DNA of 46,828 bases from Ignavibacteriota bacterium (GTDB lineage Bacteria; Bacteroidota; Ignavibacteria; UBA10030; SZUA-254). The DNA lies in contig JANYJZ010000010.1 in the NCBI GenBank assembly GCA_025358305.1, forward strand, positions 1 through 46,828. Reading direction: 5' to 3'. The position numbers and the translations under genes were made by a program. The notes beneath the pieces were generated by a model that saw only the letters and a program-made list of their open reading frames with translations, had not been told where the DNA came from and made no database searches. How positions within the stretch are numbered: position 1 is the first letter of the stretch; each line of letters opens with the position of its first letter. This document shows, one piece after another, positions 40,586-46,828 of this stretch.

Positions 40586-41949
40586 AACGATATGCCGAAC
40601 TTGTCGAGCCGGCGGTAGAGGGCGGCCCGGCTCAGACCGAGCGCTTCGGCGACCCGGCTGATGTTGCCGCCGAACTGTTCCATGCATCTCGCGATCATCG
40701 CCCGCTCCACCTCCTCCAGGGTCATGCTGCCGGGCGCCGGCAGGCCGGCGTCGTCTGCTTTGGCCGTGTGCGGGGTCTCAAAATCGATGATGTCAAGCGT
40801 GTTCTTCGACGTCATGAGGACGGCCCGCTCGATGACCTGGCGGAGCTGGCGGATGTTGCCGTTCCAGGGCAGCTGCCGGAGCATTTGCATCGCGCGTTCG
40901 GTGATCGTGACGCCCGTCCGACGGTAGACGTTCCCGATGTTCGCCAGGAAGTGACCCGCCAGCAGCGGGATGTCGGCGCTCCGTTCGCGCAAGGGCGGGA
41001 CGTGGAGTGCGATGAGGTTGAGGCGGTACAGAAGATCCTCGCGGAACTCCCCTTCTTGGATCATCTCGGCGAGATTTGCGTTCGTCGCGGCGATGACGCG
41101 CACGTCGACCGTCCGCGGAGTGCTCGAGCCGAGCGCCTCGTAGGACCGGTCCTGGAGGACCCTCAGGAGCTTCACCTGGCAACTCGCGTCGAGGTCGCCG
41201 ATCTCGTCGAGAAGGATCGTGCCGCCGTGCGCGAGCTCGAACCGGCCTTTGCGGTCCTGGCGCGCGTCGGTGAAGGCTCCGGCGACGTGGCCGAACATCT
41301 CGCTTTCGAAGAGCGTCTGCGAGATGCCGCCGAGGTTCACCTTGACGAACGGCTTCGCTTTGCGGGCGCTGTTGCGGTGGATCGCCTCGGCGACGAGCTC
41401 CTTCCCCGTGCCGCTCTCGCCAGTAATGAGGACGGACGCGTCGGTCGCGCTCACGCGGCCGACGATCTGGAGAAGGTGCAGGAGCTTCGGGTCCCGGCCG
41501 ACGATGGGGCTGAAGTCGTGGGCCGCGTCGAGTTCCTCCCGGGATGGGGCGGGGTACGGGTCCCGCGATCCGGCCGCGGCGAGTCCGAGGGTCGTGCGGA
41601 CGGACTGGAGGATCTGATCGTTCGTCCAGGGCTTCGTAATGAAGTCGGCGGCCCCGGCCTTGACGCCGAGGACGGCGAGCGAGATGGAGCCCCACGCGGT
41701 CATGAGGATGACGGGGAGCTCCGGCCGCCGAGCCTTGATCTGCCTGAGGAGTGCGAGTCCTTCCTCGCCGGTCGTCTGCCGGGAGAAGTTCATGTCCTGG
41801 ATGACGAGCGAGACGCGGTTCGCCGAGAGATGCTCCATGGCTTGGGCGGGGCTCGCCGCCGAGAGCGAGTCGTACCCCGCCTGCTTCAAGAGAAGCGCGA
41901 GCGAGGTGACGACGGAGGCGTCGTCATCAACGATGAGAAGTGCGCCCAT
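40582..41949 (-). CDS. NtrC-type sigma-54-dependent response regulator
   Basis: 455 residues from the ATG at 41949; a GTG 12 bases earlier is possible. Receiver with D7-D9 acidic pocket, phospho-acceptor D52, T84 (ILMTAW) and K106 (FITKPW). AAA+ domain: Walker A GESGTGKE (177-184), sigma-54 loop GAFTDA (224-229; the fifth residue is Asp rather than Gly, a variant seen in many active members) and Walker B GGTILLDEIGD (242-252). The Fis-type HTH is NISRVAEALGLSRAALYRRL. It is expected to activate the sigma-54 promoter found before the adaptor gene at 46534. Confidence 0.95.
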   Translation of the reverse strand: MGALLIVDDDASVVTSLALLLKQAGYDSLSAASPAQAMEHLSANRVSLVIQDMNFSRQTTGEEGLALLRQIKARRPELPVILMTAWGSISLAVLGVKAGAADFITKPWTNDQILQSVRTTLGLAAAGSRDPYPAPSREELDAAHDFSPIVGRDPKLLHLLQIVGRVSATDASVLITGESGTGKELVAEAIHRNSARKAKPFVKVNLGGISQTLFESEMFGHVAGAFTDARQDRKGRFELAHGGTILLDEIGDLDASCQVKLLRVLQDRSYEALGSSTPRTVDVRVIAATNANLAEMIQEGEFREDLLYRLNLIALHVPPLRERSADIPLLAGHFLANIGNVYRRTGVTITERAMQMLRQLPWNGNIRQLRQVIERAVLMTSKNTLDIIDFETPHTAKADDAGLPAPGSMTLEEVERAMIARCMEQFGGNISRVAEALGLSRAALYRRLDKFGISL

Positions 41950-42027
41950 CTTCCGTCTCACGTATGGTGGTCATGCGAAGATCCAGGGTCTAAGGGGATG
42001 CGTCACAAGGGGCGCGTGTCAAGCGCC

Positions 42028-42035
42028 CGGACAGC
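42028..42035. promoter_or_regulatory. Half-site of the efflux-operon dyad
   Basis: CGGACAGC, identical to one arm of the dyad at 46619-46638, sits in the 161-base gap between the last permease gene and the regulator gene. The other arm is only partly matched (TGTCAAG). It may allow autoregulation, but 8 bases could match by chance. Confidence 0.25.
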
Positions 42036-42110
42036 GGTAACATAGCAGACGCAGCGTTCAGAAGCAAGGGGGCGTGGCTCGAAGGCGTCCCCCCCGGTGC
42101 GGCCGCAGCA

Positions 42111-43325
42111 TCAGTCGCAGTGGAGCGCTTCGGCGGGCTCGATCTCCATCGCAAGCCAGCTCGGATAGAGCCCGCAGGCGACGGTCAGGCCGTACATGAG
42201 GCTCGCGGAGATGACGAGCGCGACGCCGTAGATGCCGTTCGGGATCTCGCTCAACAGATTCAGGAGCGGGAACTGCACGATGATGGCCGTCCCGACGATG
42301 AGTCCGAACGTCGTCAGGACGAGGAGTTCGCCGAGGATCTGCCAGTACACCATGCGGGCGCTCGATCCGAGCGCCCTGCGCAGGCCGATCTCGTTCGTGC
42401 GCCGTGAGACGTTCTGCCAGAGCACCCCGATGAGTCCGAGCGCCACCATGAGGAGGAGAAACCCGGCGATGCAGCCCACGACGATCATGACCGCGATGTC
42501 CGGTTTGAAGTTGGCCCGGCGGAGCTCCTCGAGGGTTTTGATCTCGAATGACCATCCCTTCGCCGTCGATGCGAGGGTCCGGTCAAGCGACTCCTTGAAC
42601 GAGGCGTCCGTGCCCGGTCGTACTCTGATCAGGAGGTCCGACGAGGTGGCCCGGGTCGTCTTCAAGATGTCGAGGTACTCGATGGAGACGTTCGCCGGTG
42701 CGGAAAACTCCCCGTCCTTTCGGAACTCCTCGATAACGCCGACGATCCGGATGTCGCGCATCCCCCGTCCCGTCGGGAAGGAATCGCCCTTCGGGTACGG
42801 GTTCTTCCCGATCGGATTTTCGCTGCCGAAGCGCTGCCGAACGAGGGCCTGGTTGACGATGGCAGGGGTCCACGCGAGCGAGCGGTCGTTTTCCTCGAAC
42901 CATCGGCCCGACACGAGCCGCATCCCGAGGATGTCCTTCGCCTCCTCCGAGCAGTTGTTGATGTAGATGGTGATCTCCTCGCCGTTCACCTTGTCGCGCC
43001 AGATCGACGTGTTGTTCCCGTACGGCGCCATGGCGAACGTCGCCACCCCTTCGACCTGCGGCTGGGCCCGAATGGCGACGAGGAGCTCTTTCATCGTCGC
43101 TTGCTTCACGGCGTTGTACGTCGAATCGAACGGCAGCCGGCTGTCGATGCTGATGCGCCAGACGTTCGCGTACGCGTAGCCGAGCGGCAGGTTGAACCGG
43201 TAGATGCTCACGGCCGCCATGGTGACGACCGCGAAGAGGACGAGGAACGAGATGAGGATCTCGATGGAGATCAACGCGTTCGCCTTCTTCTTGTTCCAGA
43301 TGAGCTTGAAGAGGTGCTTGATCAT
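42111..43325 (-). CDS. MacB/FtsX-type ABC permease (second)
   Basis: 404 residues from the ATG at 43325, which overlaps the first permease's stop as ATGA; an open frame continuing further upstream is an overlap artefact. Layout: N-terminal membrane helix (ISIEILISFLVLFAVVTMAA), a MacB periplasmic core domain of about 220 residues, then three C-terminal helices (IAVMIVVGCIAGFLLLMVAL, LLVLTTFGLIVGTAIIVQF, VALVISASLMYGLTVACGLY). The coupling motif NEIGLRRALGSS and the tail PSWLAMEIEPAEALHCD are typical. It should pair with the first permease as a heterodimer. Confidence 0.92.
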   Translation of the reverse strand: MIKHLFKLIWNKKKANALISIEILISFLVLFAVVTMAAVSIYRFNLPLGYAYANVWRISIDSRLPFDSTYNAVKQATMKELLVAIRAQPQVEGVATFAMAPYGNNTSIWRDKVNGEEITIYINNCSEEAKDILGMRLVSGRWFEENDRSLAWTPAIVNQALVRQRFGSENPIGKNPYPKGDSFPTGRGMRDIRIVGVIEEFRKDGEFSAPANVSIEYLDILKTTRATSSDLLIRVRPGTDASFKESLDRTLASTAKGWSFEIKTLEELRRANFKPDIAVMIVVGCIAGFLLLMVALGLIGVLWQNVSRRTNEIGLRRALGSSARMVYWQILGELLVLTTFGLIVGTAIIVQFPLLNLLSEIPNGIYGVALVISASLMYGLTVACGLYPSWLAMEIEPAEALHCD

Positions 43326-44548
43326 CGGACGGCTCCTTTCAGTGCGAGAACGGGGTGGATCCGCGACATCTTCCAGGCGGGATAGACGCCCGAGAGGAGG
43401 CCGAAGACGAGGATCATGAGAAAACCGTAGCCGAAGACCCTGAAGTTGAGCGTGAGATGCGCGTACGGGATGAGGCCGCTCCCGTTGATGACCGCGAGGA
43501 CTATCCCCGCGAGCACGAAGCCGATCGCGCCGCCCACGACCGTCAGGATGAGGTTCTCCACGATGAACTGTCCGACGAGCGTCCAGGAAGAGGCGCCGAA
43601 GGACTTGCGCACGCCGATCTCGGAGGAGCGCTCGTAGATGCGGCTGATGTTGATGTTGATGAGATTGAGCGTCGGCAAGAGCATGAAGAGGAGCATGCCG
43701 AGAGCGATCGCCCCGAGGAGCATCGGCGCGCTGCGTTCTCCGACCAATTCCCTCGCCATGCTCTCGAAGAACGTCTCCGGGGAGCCTGCCATCGTCTTGT
43801 AGTCCGGGTCGGTGAACTGGACCATCGGCAGCCGGGACTGGAACTCCTGCTTGATGCCGACGAAATCGCTCTTGTCGCGGGCGAGGAGGAGGCCGAGGTA
43901 GCCGCCCATGAGCTTTTCCCGGCGGGCCACCTGCGGCGACGTGCTGTTCGGCACCCAGATGTCCGCGTACGGGACATGGCGCATCAAGGAGACGTTCTCG
44001 ACGACCCCGATGACCTGGAAGCGCTGGCGGTCGACGTCGATGAACTTCCCGAGCGCGGGGGTGTCCCCGAAGAACCGCTCGGCCGTCGCGGCGTTGATCA
44101 CGGCGACGAAGTTCGCATTGCGCTCGTCGTCGTCGGTGATGGGCCTCCCCGCGATGAACGAGAAGTCGAGGATCTTCCAGAATTCTCCGTCGGTCCGCTT
44201 GAGCTCCGAGGTGATCTCCTTGCCGTCCTTGAACGACGTCACGGGCTGTTCCTCGCCGAAGATGGAGAAATGCTCGACGTTCGCGAGGCCGCGCACGTAC
44301 TTGTCGAGAAACCCGTACCCGGGGTTCCCGTTCCACTGCGACTCGGGCCCGATCATGTCCATGTAGAAGACGCCGAGCGTGCGATCGAGGTTCGTCTCGG
44401 GGGTCATCGGGGCGAACATGTGGTCGAGGAGCGCCGTGGTCACCATGAGCCCGACGAGGGTGAAGCTGATCGCAAAGAGGCTGATGAAGGTGAAGAACTT
44501 CCTCCGGAGAAGGACCTTGAAGGCGATCTTGATGTAGTTCTTGAGCAT
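43322..44548 (-). CDS. MacB/FtsX-type ABC permease (first)
   Basis: 408 residues from the ATG at 44548 (GGGAG 7 bases upstream). Same order of parts: helix FFTFISLFAISFTLVGLMVT, a periplasmic domain of about 230 residues, then helices APMLLGAIALGMLLFMLLPT, FIVENLILTVVGGAIGFVLA and FGYGFLMILVFGLLSGVYP. The coupling motif is SSEIGVRKSFGASS and the end is AWKMSRIHPVLALKGAVR. MacB-type permeases do not span substrate across the membrane; they drive export from the periplasm through an outer-membrane channel. Confidence 0.92.
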   Translation of the reverse strand: MLKNYIKIAFKVLLRRKFFTFISLFAISFTLVGLMVTTALLDHMFAPMTPETNLDRTLGVFYMDMIGPESQWNGNPGYGFLDKYVRGLANVEHFSIFGEEQPVTSFKDGKEITSELKRTDGEFWKILDFSFIAGRPITDDDERNANFVAVINAATAERFFGDTPALGKFIDVDRQRFQVIGVVENVSLMRHVPYADIWVPNSTSPQVARREKLMGGYLGLLLARDKSDFVGIKQEFQSRLPMVQFTDPDYKTMAGSPETFFESMARELVGERSAPMLLGAIALGMLLFMLLPTLNLININISRIYERSSEIGVRKSFGASSWTLVGQFIVENLILTVVGGAIGFVLAGIVLAVINGSGLIPYAHLTLNFRVFGYGFLMILVFGLLSGVYPAWKMSRIHPVLALKGAVR

Positions 44549-44607
44549 AGGAAACTCCCTCTGGTGCAACGTGAATGTCCGCGCCCCCCCGGAGCGGGCG
44601 CCCGTTG

Positions 44608-45273
44608 TTAATTGACCTGGCGTCCGTCGAAGAGCCGGATGGTCCGTTCGGTCTTTTCCGCCATCCGAGGGTCGTGCGTCACCATGACGATTGTCGACTT
44701 CTCCGCCTTGTTCAGATCGAGGAGGATCGAGATGATGTCGTCCCCCATCTGGCTGTCGAGGTTCCCCGTCGGTTCGTCCGCCAGGACGATCTTCGGGCTG
44801 CCGACGATGGCGCGGGCGATCGCGACGCGCTGCTGCTGGCCGCCCGAGAGCTGGCCCGGAAAATGGTGCACCCGCGCGCTCAAACCGACGCGTTCGAGGG
44901 CCCTCAGGGCGAGCGTGCGGCGCTCGGCGCCCGACATTCGCCGGTAGAGAAGCGGCACTTCGACGTTGTCCACGACGCTCAGGTCCTGGATGAGGTGGAA
45001 TGTCTGGAAGATGAACCCGAGGCGCTCGTTCCGGATCCGCGCGAGCTGCCGGTCGCCTTGGGCCGCGACCGCGGACCCGGCGAGTTTCAGCGTCCCCCCC
45101 GAGGGGGCGTCGAGCAGTCCCATGATGTTCAGGAGCGTGCTCTTGCCCGAACCGGACGGGCCCATGATGGAGATGAACTCCCCTTCGCGGATGTTGAGGC
45201 TGATCGCATGGAGCGCGACGGTCTCGATTTTGTCGGTTCGGTATATCTTTTCGATGTTGTCAAGCGTGATCAT
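44608..45273 (-). CDS. MacB/LolD-type ABC transporter ATPase
   Basis: 221 residues, GGAGG 7 bases before the ATG. Walker A GPSGSGKST, Q-loop in FIFQTFHLIQDLS, signature LSGGQQQRVAIARAI, Walker B IVLADEPTGNLDS and H-loop VTHDP. The spacing matches LolD/MacB/FtsE-type ATPases. It powers the two permeases that follow. Confidence 0.96.
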   Translation of the reverse strand: MITLDNIEKIYRTDKIETVALHAISLNIREGEFISIMGPSGSGKSTLLNIMGLLDAPSGGTLKLAGSAVAAQGDRQLARIRNERLGFIFQTFHLIQDLSVVDNVEVPLLYRRMSGAERRTLALRALERVGLSARVHHFPGQLSGGQQQRVAIARAIVGSPKIVLADEPTGNLDSQMGDDIISILLDLNKAEKSTIVMVTHDPRMAEKTERTIRLFDGRQVN

Positions 45274-45289
45274 GCAACGACCTCCGTGG

Positions 45290-46534
45290 CTAGTGGATCT
45301 TGATCTGTGAGAGATGGGAATATTCGTTCATGTCGGAGACGATGACCTCGTCCCCGTCGGCGAGCCCGGTGGCGATCTCCACGTCGTCGAAGTTCATGAC
45401 GCCGAGAGTCACCGGGACCTGCCGGGCGGTCGTGCCGTCGATCCGGAAGACCGTCTGCTGTCCTTTGCCGTTGACGTAGGGCCCCTTCTTTAGGACGAGC
45501 ACGCTGTCGCGCCGGCTCGTGATAAGGGATACGTCGGCGCGCAAGTTCGGCCGGAGGGAGGCGCTCTGCGCGCCGTCGATGGCGATAGAGAGCTTCTGGA
45601 CGCCGTTCTCGATCGTGGGGTAGATCGTTTGGATCGTCCCCGGGATCGAGAGGTCGTTCACGCGGACAATCGCCGACATGCCGATCGAGAGGCTCGCCGC
45701 ATGGATGTCGGAGACGGTCGCTTCGACCCGGTAGCTCGTGAGGTCGGCGACCCGGGCGATGATGTCCCCGCGGTGAATGCTCGAGCCGACCTCCTCCTTG
45801 ATCCATGTGACGACGCCGTCGTGTTCCGCCTTGCAGGCGAGGAGCTCGAGCTGGCGCCGGATGTCCTCCTTCTCCTTCAGGAGCGTATGGACCTCCGTCG
45901 TCATCCCTTCGAGCTGGTTGTCGAGCGATTCCTTCGTGTTGCGGATCGATTCGCCGAGCTTGTCGCGTTCGATGTGTGCGATGCGCTCCTCGAGTTTCGT
46001 CTGTTCCATCTGGTCCTTCGCGATCGCCCCGAGGGCGAGCATTTTGTCGCTCTGTTCCGACTTCGACTTCAGGAACTCGAGCCGCAAGTCCTTGATCGAA
46101 AGCTGCCCGTTGAGGTCCTCGAGCGTGCGCGCCATGTCGAGCTTTAGCTGCTGCTGTCTGTTCGCCTTGAGCGACACTTCTTTCTCCGTCCGGTCGAGCG
46201 AGAGGGCGAGCTCGCTCCGGTCGAGTTCGAGGAGCATCTCCCCGTGCTTCACGCGTTCTCCCGGTTTCTTGCGCACCGAGAGGAGCCGTGATTCTCCGGG
46301 AGAGGATATCGCCTGTTCGAACGCCGGGACGATCGTCCCCGAAGCCGAGATCGAGCCGTCGATGGTCGCACGTCGGACGTGCGCCGTCAGGACGTCCGCG
46401 CGGCTCACCGACGGGCTGATCCAGGCCGACAGGAGAAAAAAGAGCCCTGCGAGCCCGGCGAGAACGACACCCGCCTGGAGGAGTTTCTTGTTCCGACGCT
46501 GCCGGACGATATGTGGTTCGATGTCTCTATCCAT
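45290..46534 (-). CDS. HlyD/MacA-type periplasmic adaptor
   Basis: 414 residues from the ATG at 46534, which is the first start after the sigma-54 promoter. One N-terminal membrane helix (LLQAGVVLAGLAGLFFLLSA), an N-terminal biotinyl-lipoyl half (HVRRATIDGSISASGTIVPA), a long coiled-coil hairpin (about 120-250, heptads of Leu with Lys/Glu), the second lipoyl half (DGVVTWIKEEVGSSIHRGDI) and beta-barrel and membrane-proximal domains. It should bridge the ABC complex to a TolC-like channel, which is not encoded in the window. Confidence 0.94.
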   Translation of the reverse strand: MDRDIEPHIVRQRRNKKLLQAGVVLAGLAGLFFLLSAWISPSVSRADVLTAHVRRATIDGSISASGTIVPAFEQAISSPGESRLLSVRKKPGERVKHGEMLLELDRSELALSLDRTEKEVSLKANRQQQLKLDMARTLEDLNGQLSIKDLRLEFLKSKSEQSDKMLALGAIAKDQMEQTKLEERIAHIERDKLGESIRNTKESLDNQLEGMTTEVHTLLKEKEDIRRQLELLACKAEHDGVVTWIKEEVGSSIHRGDIIARVADLTSYRVEATVSDIHAASLSIGMSAIVRVNDLSIPGTIQTIYPTIENGVQKLSIAIDGAQSASLRPNLRADVSLITSRRDSVLVLKKGPYVNGKGQQTVFRIDGTTARQVPVTLGVMNFDDVEIATGLADGDEVIVSDMNEYSHLSQIKIH

Positions 46535-46555
46535 GGGGATACGACGGAGGAAAAG

Positions 46556-46570
46556 GCAAGCATCGTGCCA
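46556..46570 (-). promoter_or_regulatory. Sigma-54 promoter of the efflux operon
   Basis: On the minus strand TGGCAC (46565-46570), GATGC, TTGCC, matching the -24/-12 consensus TGGCAC-N5-TTGC. The start would fall near 46545, about 11 bases before the adaptor ATG. An NtrC-type activator is encoded at the end of the same cluster. Confidence 0.85.
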
Positions 46571-46592
46571 AAAGAAAGGGGTCAAAAGGAGG

Positions 46593-46638
46593 CCGGATCG
46601 TGTCCGGAGCGCAAGCCGGCTGTCCGATACCGGACAGC
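46593..46638. promoter_or_regulatory. Upstream activator sites
   Basis: A perfect dyad GCTGTCCGATACCGGACAGC (46619-46638; 8-base arms, 4-base spacer) is centred about 84 bases upstream of the predicted start. A second, weaker pair CCGGA-N5-TCCGG (46593-46607) includes another TGTCCGG. Position and symmetry suit binding of a dimeric NtrC-type activator. Confidence 0.7.
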
Positions 46639-46671
46639 ACGTGTGCGCTTTAGAGAGGAAACGCGCCAGAA

Positions 46672-46702
46672 ACAAAAAACCCCCGGCCCATGGGGCCGGG
46701 GG
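46672..46702 (-). terminator. Terminator of the gene entering from the right
   Basis: CCCCCGGCCC (46680-46689), loop ATG, GGGCCGGGGG (46693-46702). On the minus strand it is followed by TTTTTTGTTT. It insulates the efflux operon from the upstream gene. Confidence 0.85.
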
Positions 46703-46711
46703 TTCGTCACG

Positions 46712-46828
46712 TTACGGATGCCACCAGTACGTGAGCTTGAGAAGGAACGCGCTCTCGTAGTCGGTTGCGCCGAACGTCTTGCCGATGTCCCTCCCGAGGT
46801 CTAACTGGCCCGGGTCGTCGGTGTTCGT
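46712..46828 (-). CDS. C-terminal end of a probable outer-membrane protein (partial)
   Basis: The last 38 codons of a gene that starts beyond the window. The translation contains GQLDLGRDIGKTFGATDYES and ends AFLLKLTYWWHP before TAA. The final amphipathic strand with several aromatic residues suggests a beta-barrel (for instance an alginate-export or porin-like protein), but this is too short to be sure. The stop is followed by a strong terminator. Confidence 0.6.
   Translation of the reverse strand, partial: TNTDDPGQLDLGRDIGKTFGATDYESAFLLKLTYWWHP

Noticed and set aside
42013-42028. GGGCGC-type dyad before the NtrC-type regulator gene as a sigma-54 promoter region
   Set aside because: No GG-N10-GC pair matching TGGCAC-N5-TTGC is present between 41950 and 42110; only the CGGACAGC half-site was kept.
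43326-44336. Upstream extension of the second permease frame
   Set aside because: It lies wholly over the first permease and translates to Arg-rich nonsense; the ATGA overlap at 43322-43325 gives the true start.
1-46828. tRNA, rRNA, CRISPR arrays, intact insertion sequence or prophage
   Set aside because: No cloverleaf or TTCRANNC-type signatures, no regularly spaced repeats and no transposase, integrase or phage structural gene were seen on reading both strands.

Overview
The window is about 47 kb of GC-rich bacterial chromosome, densely coding. It has no rRNA, tRNA, CRISPR array, phage gene or intact transposase that I can recognise. Two secreted beta-propeller-type proteins (9635-12280 and 28897-30324) end in the QNYPNPFNPTTTI tail recognised by the type IX secretion system. 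A one-piece sensor of the two-component-propeller/Y_Y_Y type, several outer-membrane beta-barrel proteins and promoters with a TATCTT-like -10 also fit. The source is therefore probably a member of the Bacteroidota/Ignavibacteria side of the FCB group; the species cannot be named from this sequence.

Layout. (1) 1-250: a non-coding edge with a consensus-like promoter and a perfect hairpin. (2) 251-9017, minus strand: a likely long operon encoding a 1215-residue TPR protein, an unrecognised protein, the ribosome GTPase Obg, a YebC/PmpR regulator, an outer-membrane protein and a secreted von Willebrand A protein. (3) 9215-12280, plus: a small lipoprotein and a T9SS-exported BNR/sortilin-like protein. 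(4) 12393-24648, minus: an accessory block that looks devoted to stress and the cell envelope. It holds a radical SAM protein, small membrane proteins, lipoproteins, a zinc alcohol dehydrogenase, an AsmA-like protein, a DUF6600-type lipoprotein, an outer-membrane barrel, a GH130 enzyme beside the remnant of its usual glycosyltransferase partner, and two paralogous NarL-type response regulators with no kinase next to them. (5) 24871-30324, plus: a large propeller histidine kinase, its NarL-type regulator and a T9SS-exported protein. (6) 30645-32378, plus: a small unknown protein, YceI and a SnoaL-like lipoprotein. (7) 32502-36986, minus: PpiD-like foldase, outer-membrane protein, AroK and AroB. 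(8) 37158-39251, plus: threonine synthase, a STAS anti-sigma antagonist and a PEBP protein. (9) 39278-46534, minus: a MacAB-type efflux operon (HlyD/MacA adaptor, ABC ATPase, two FtsX/MacB permeases) followed by an NtrC-type regulator and its kinase. (10) 46712-end: the C-terminus of another protein.

The two strongest regulatory observations come from reading between genes. First, four promoters in region 4 (before 14033, 20984, 22249 and 23712) share a box around CATCCCTTTGSACGATTG placed at the same distance upstream of -35 and TATCTT-like -10 elements. This suggests one regulon for the small-membrane, GH130 and radical-SAM genes. Second, the efflux operon starts at a textbook sigma-54 promoter (TGGCAC-N5-TTGCC, 46556-46570) with a perfect 8-4-8 dyad about 84 bp upstream. 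The same operon cluster encodes an NtrC-type activator, so the circuit looks self-contained.

Functions are inferred by recognising families in the translated sequence; no database search was run.
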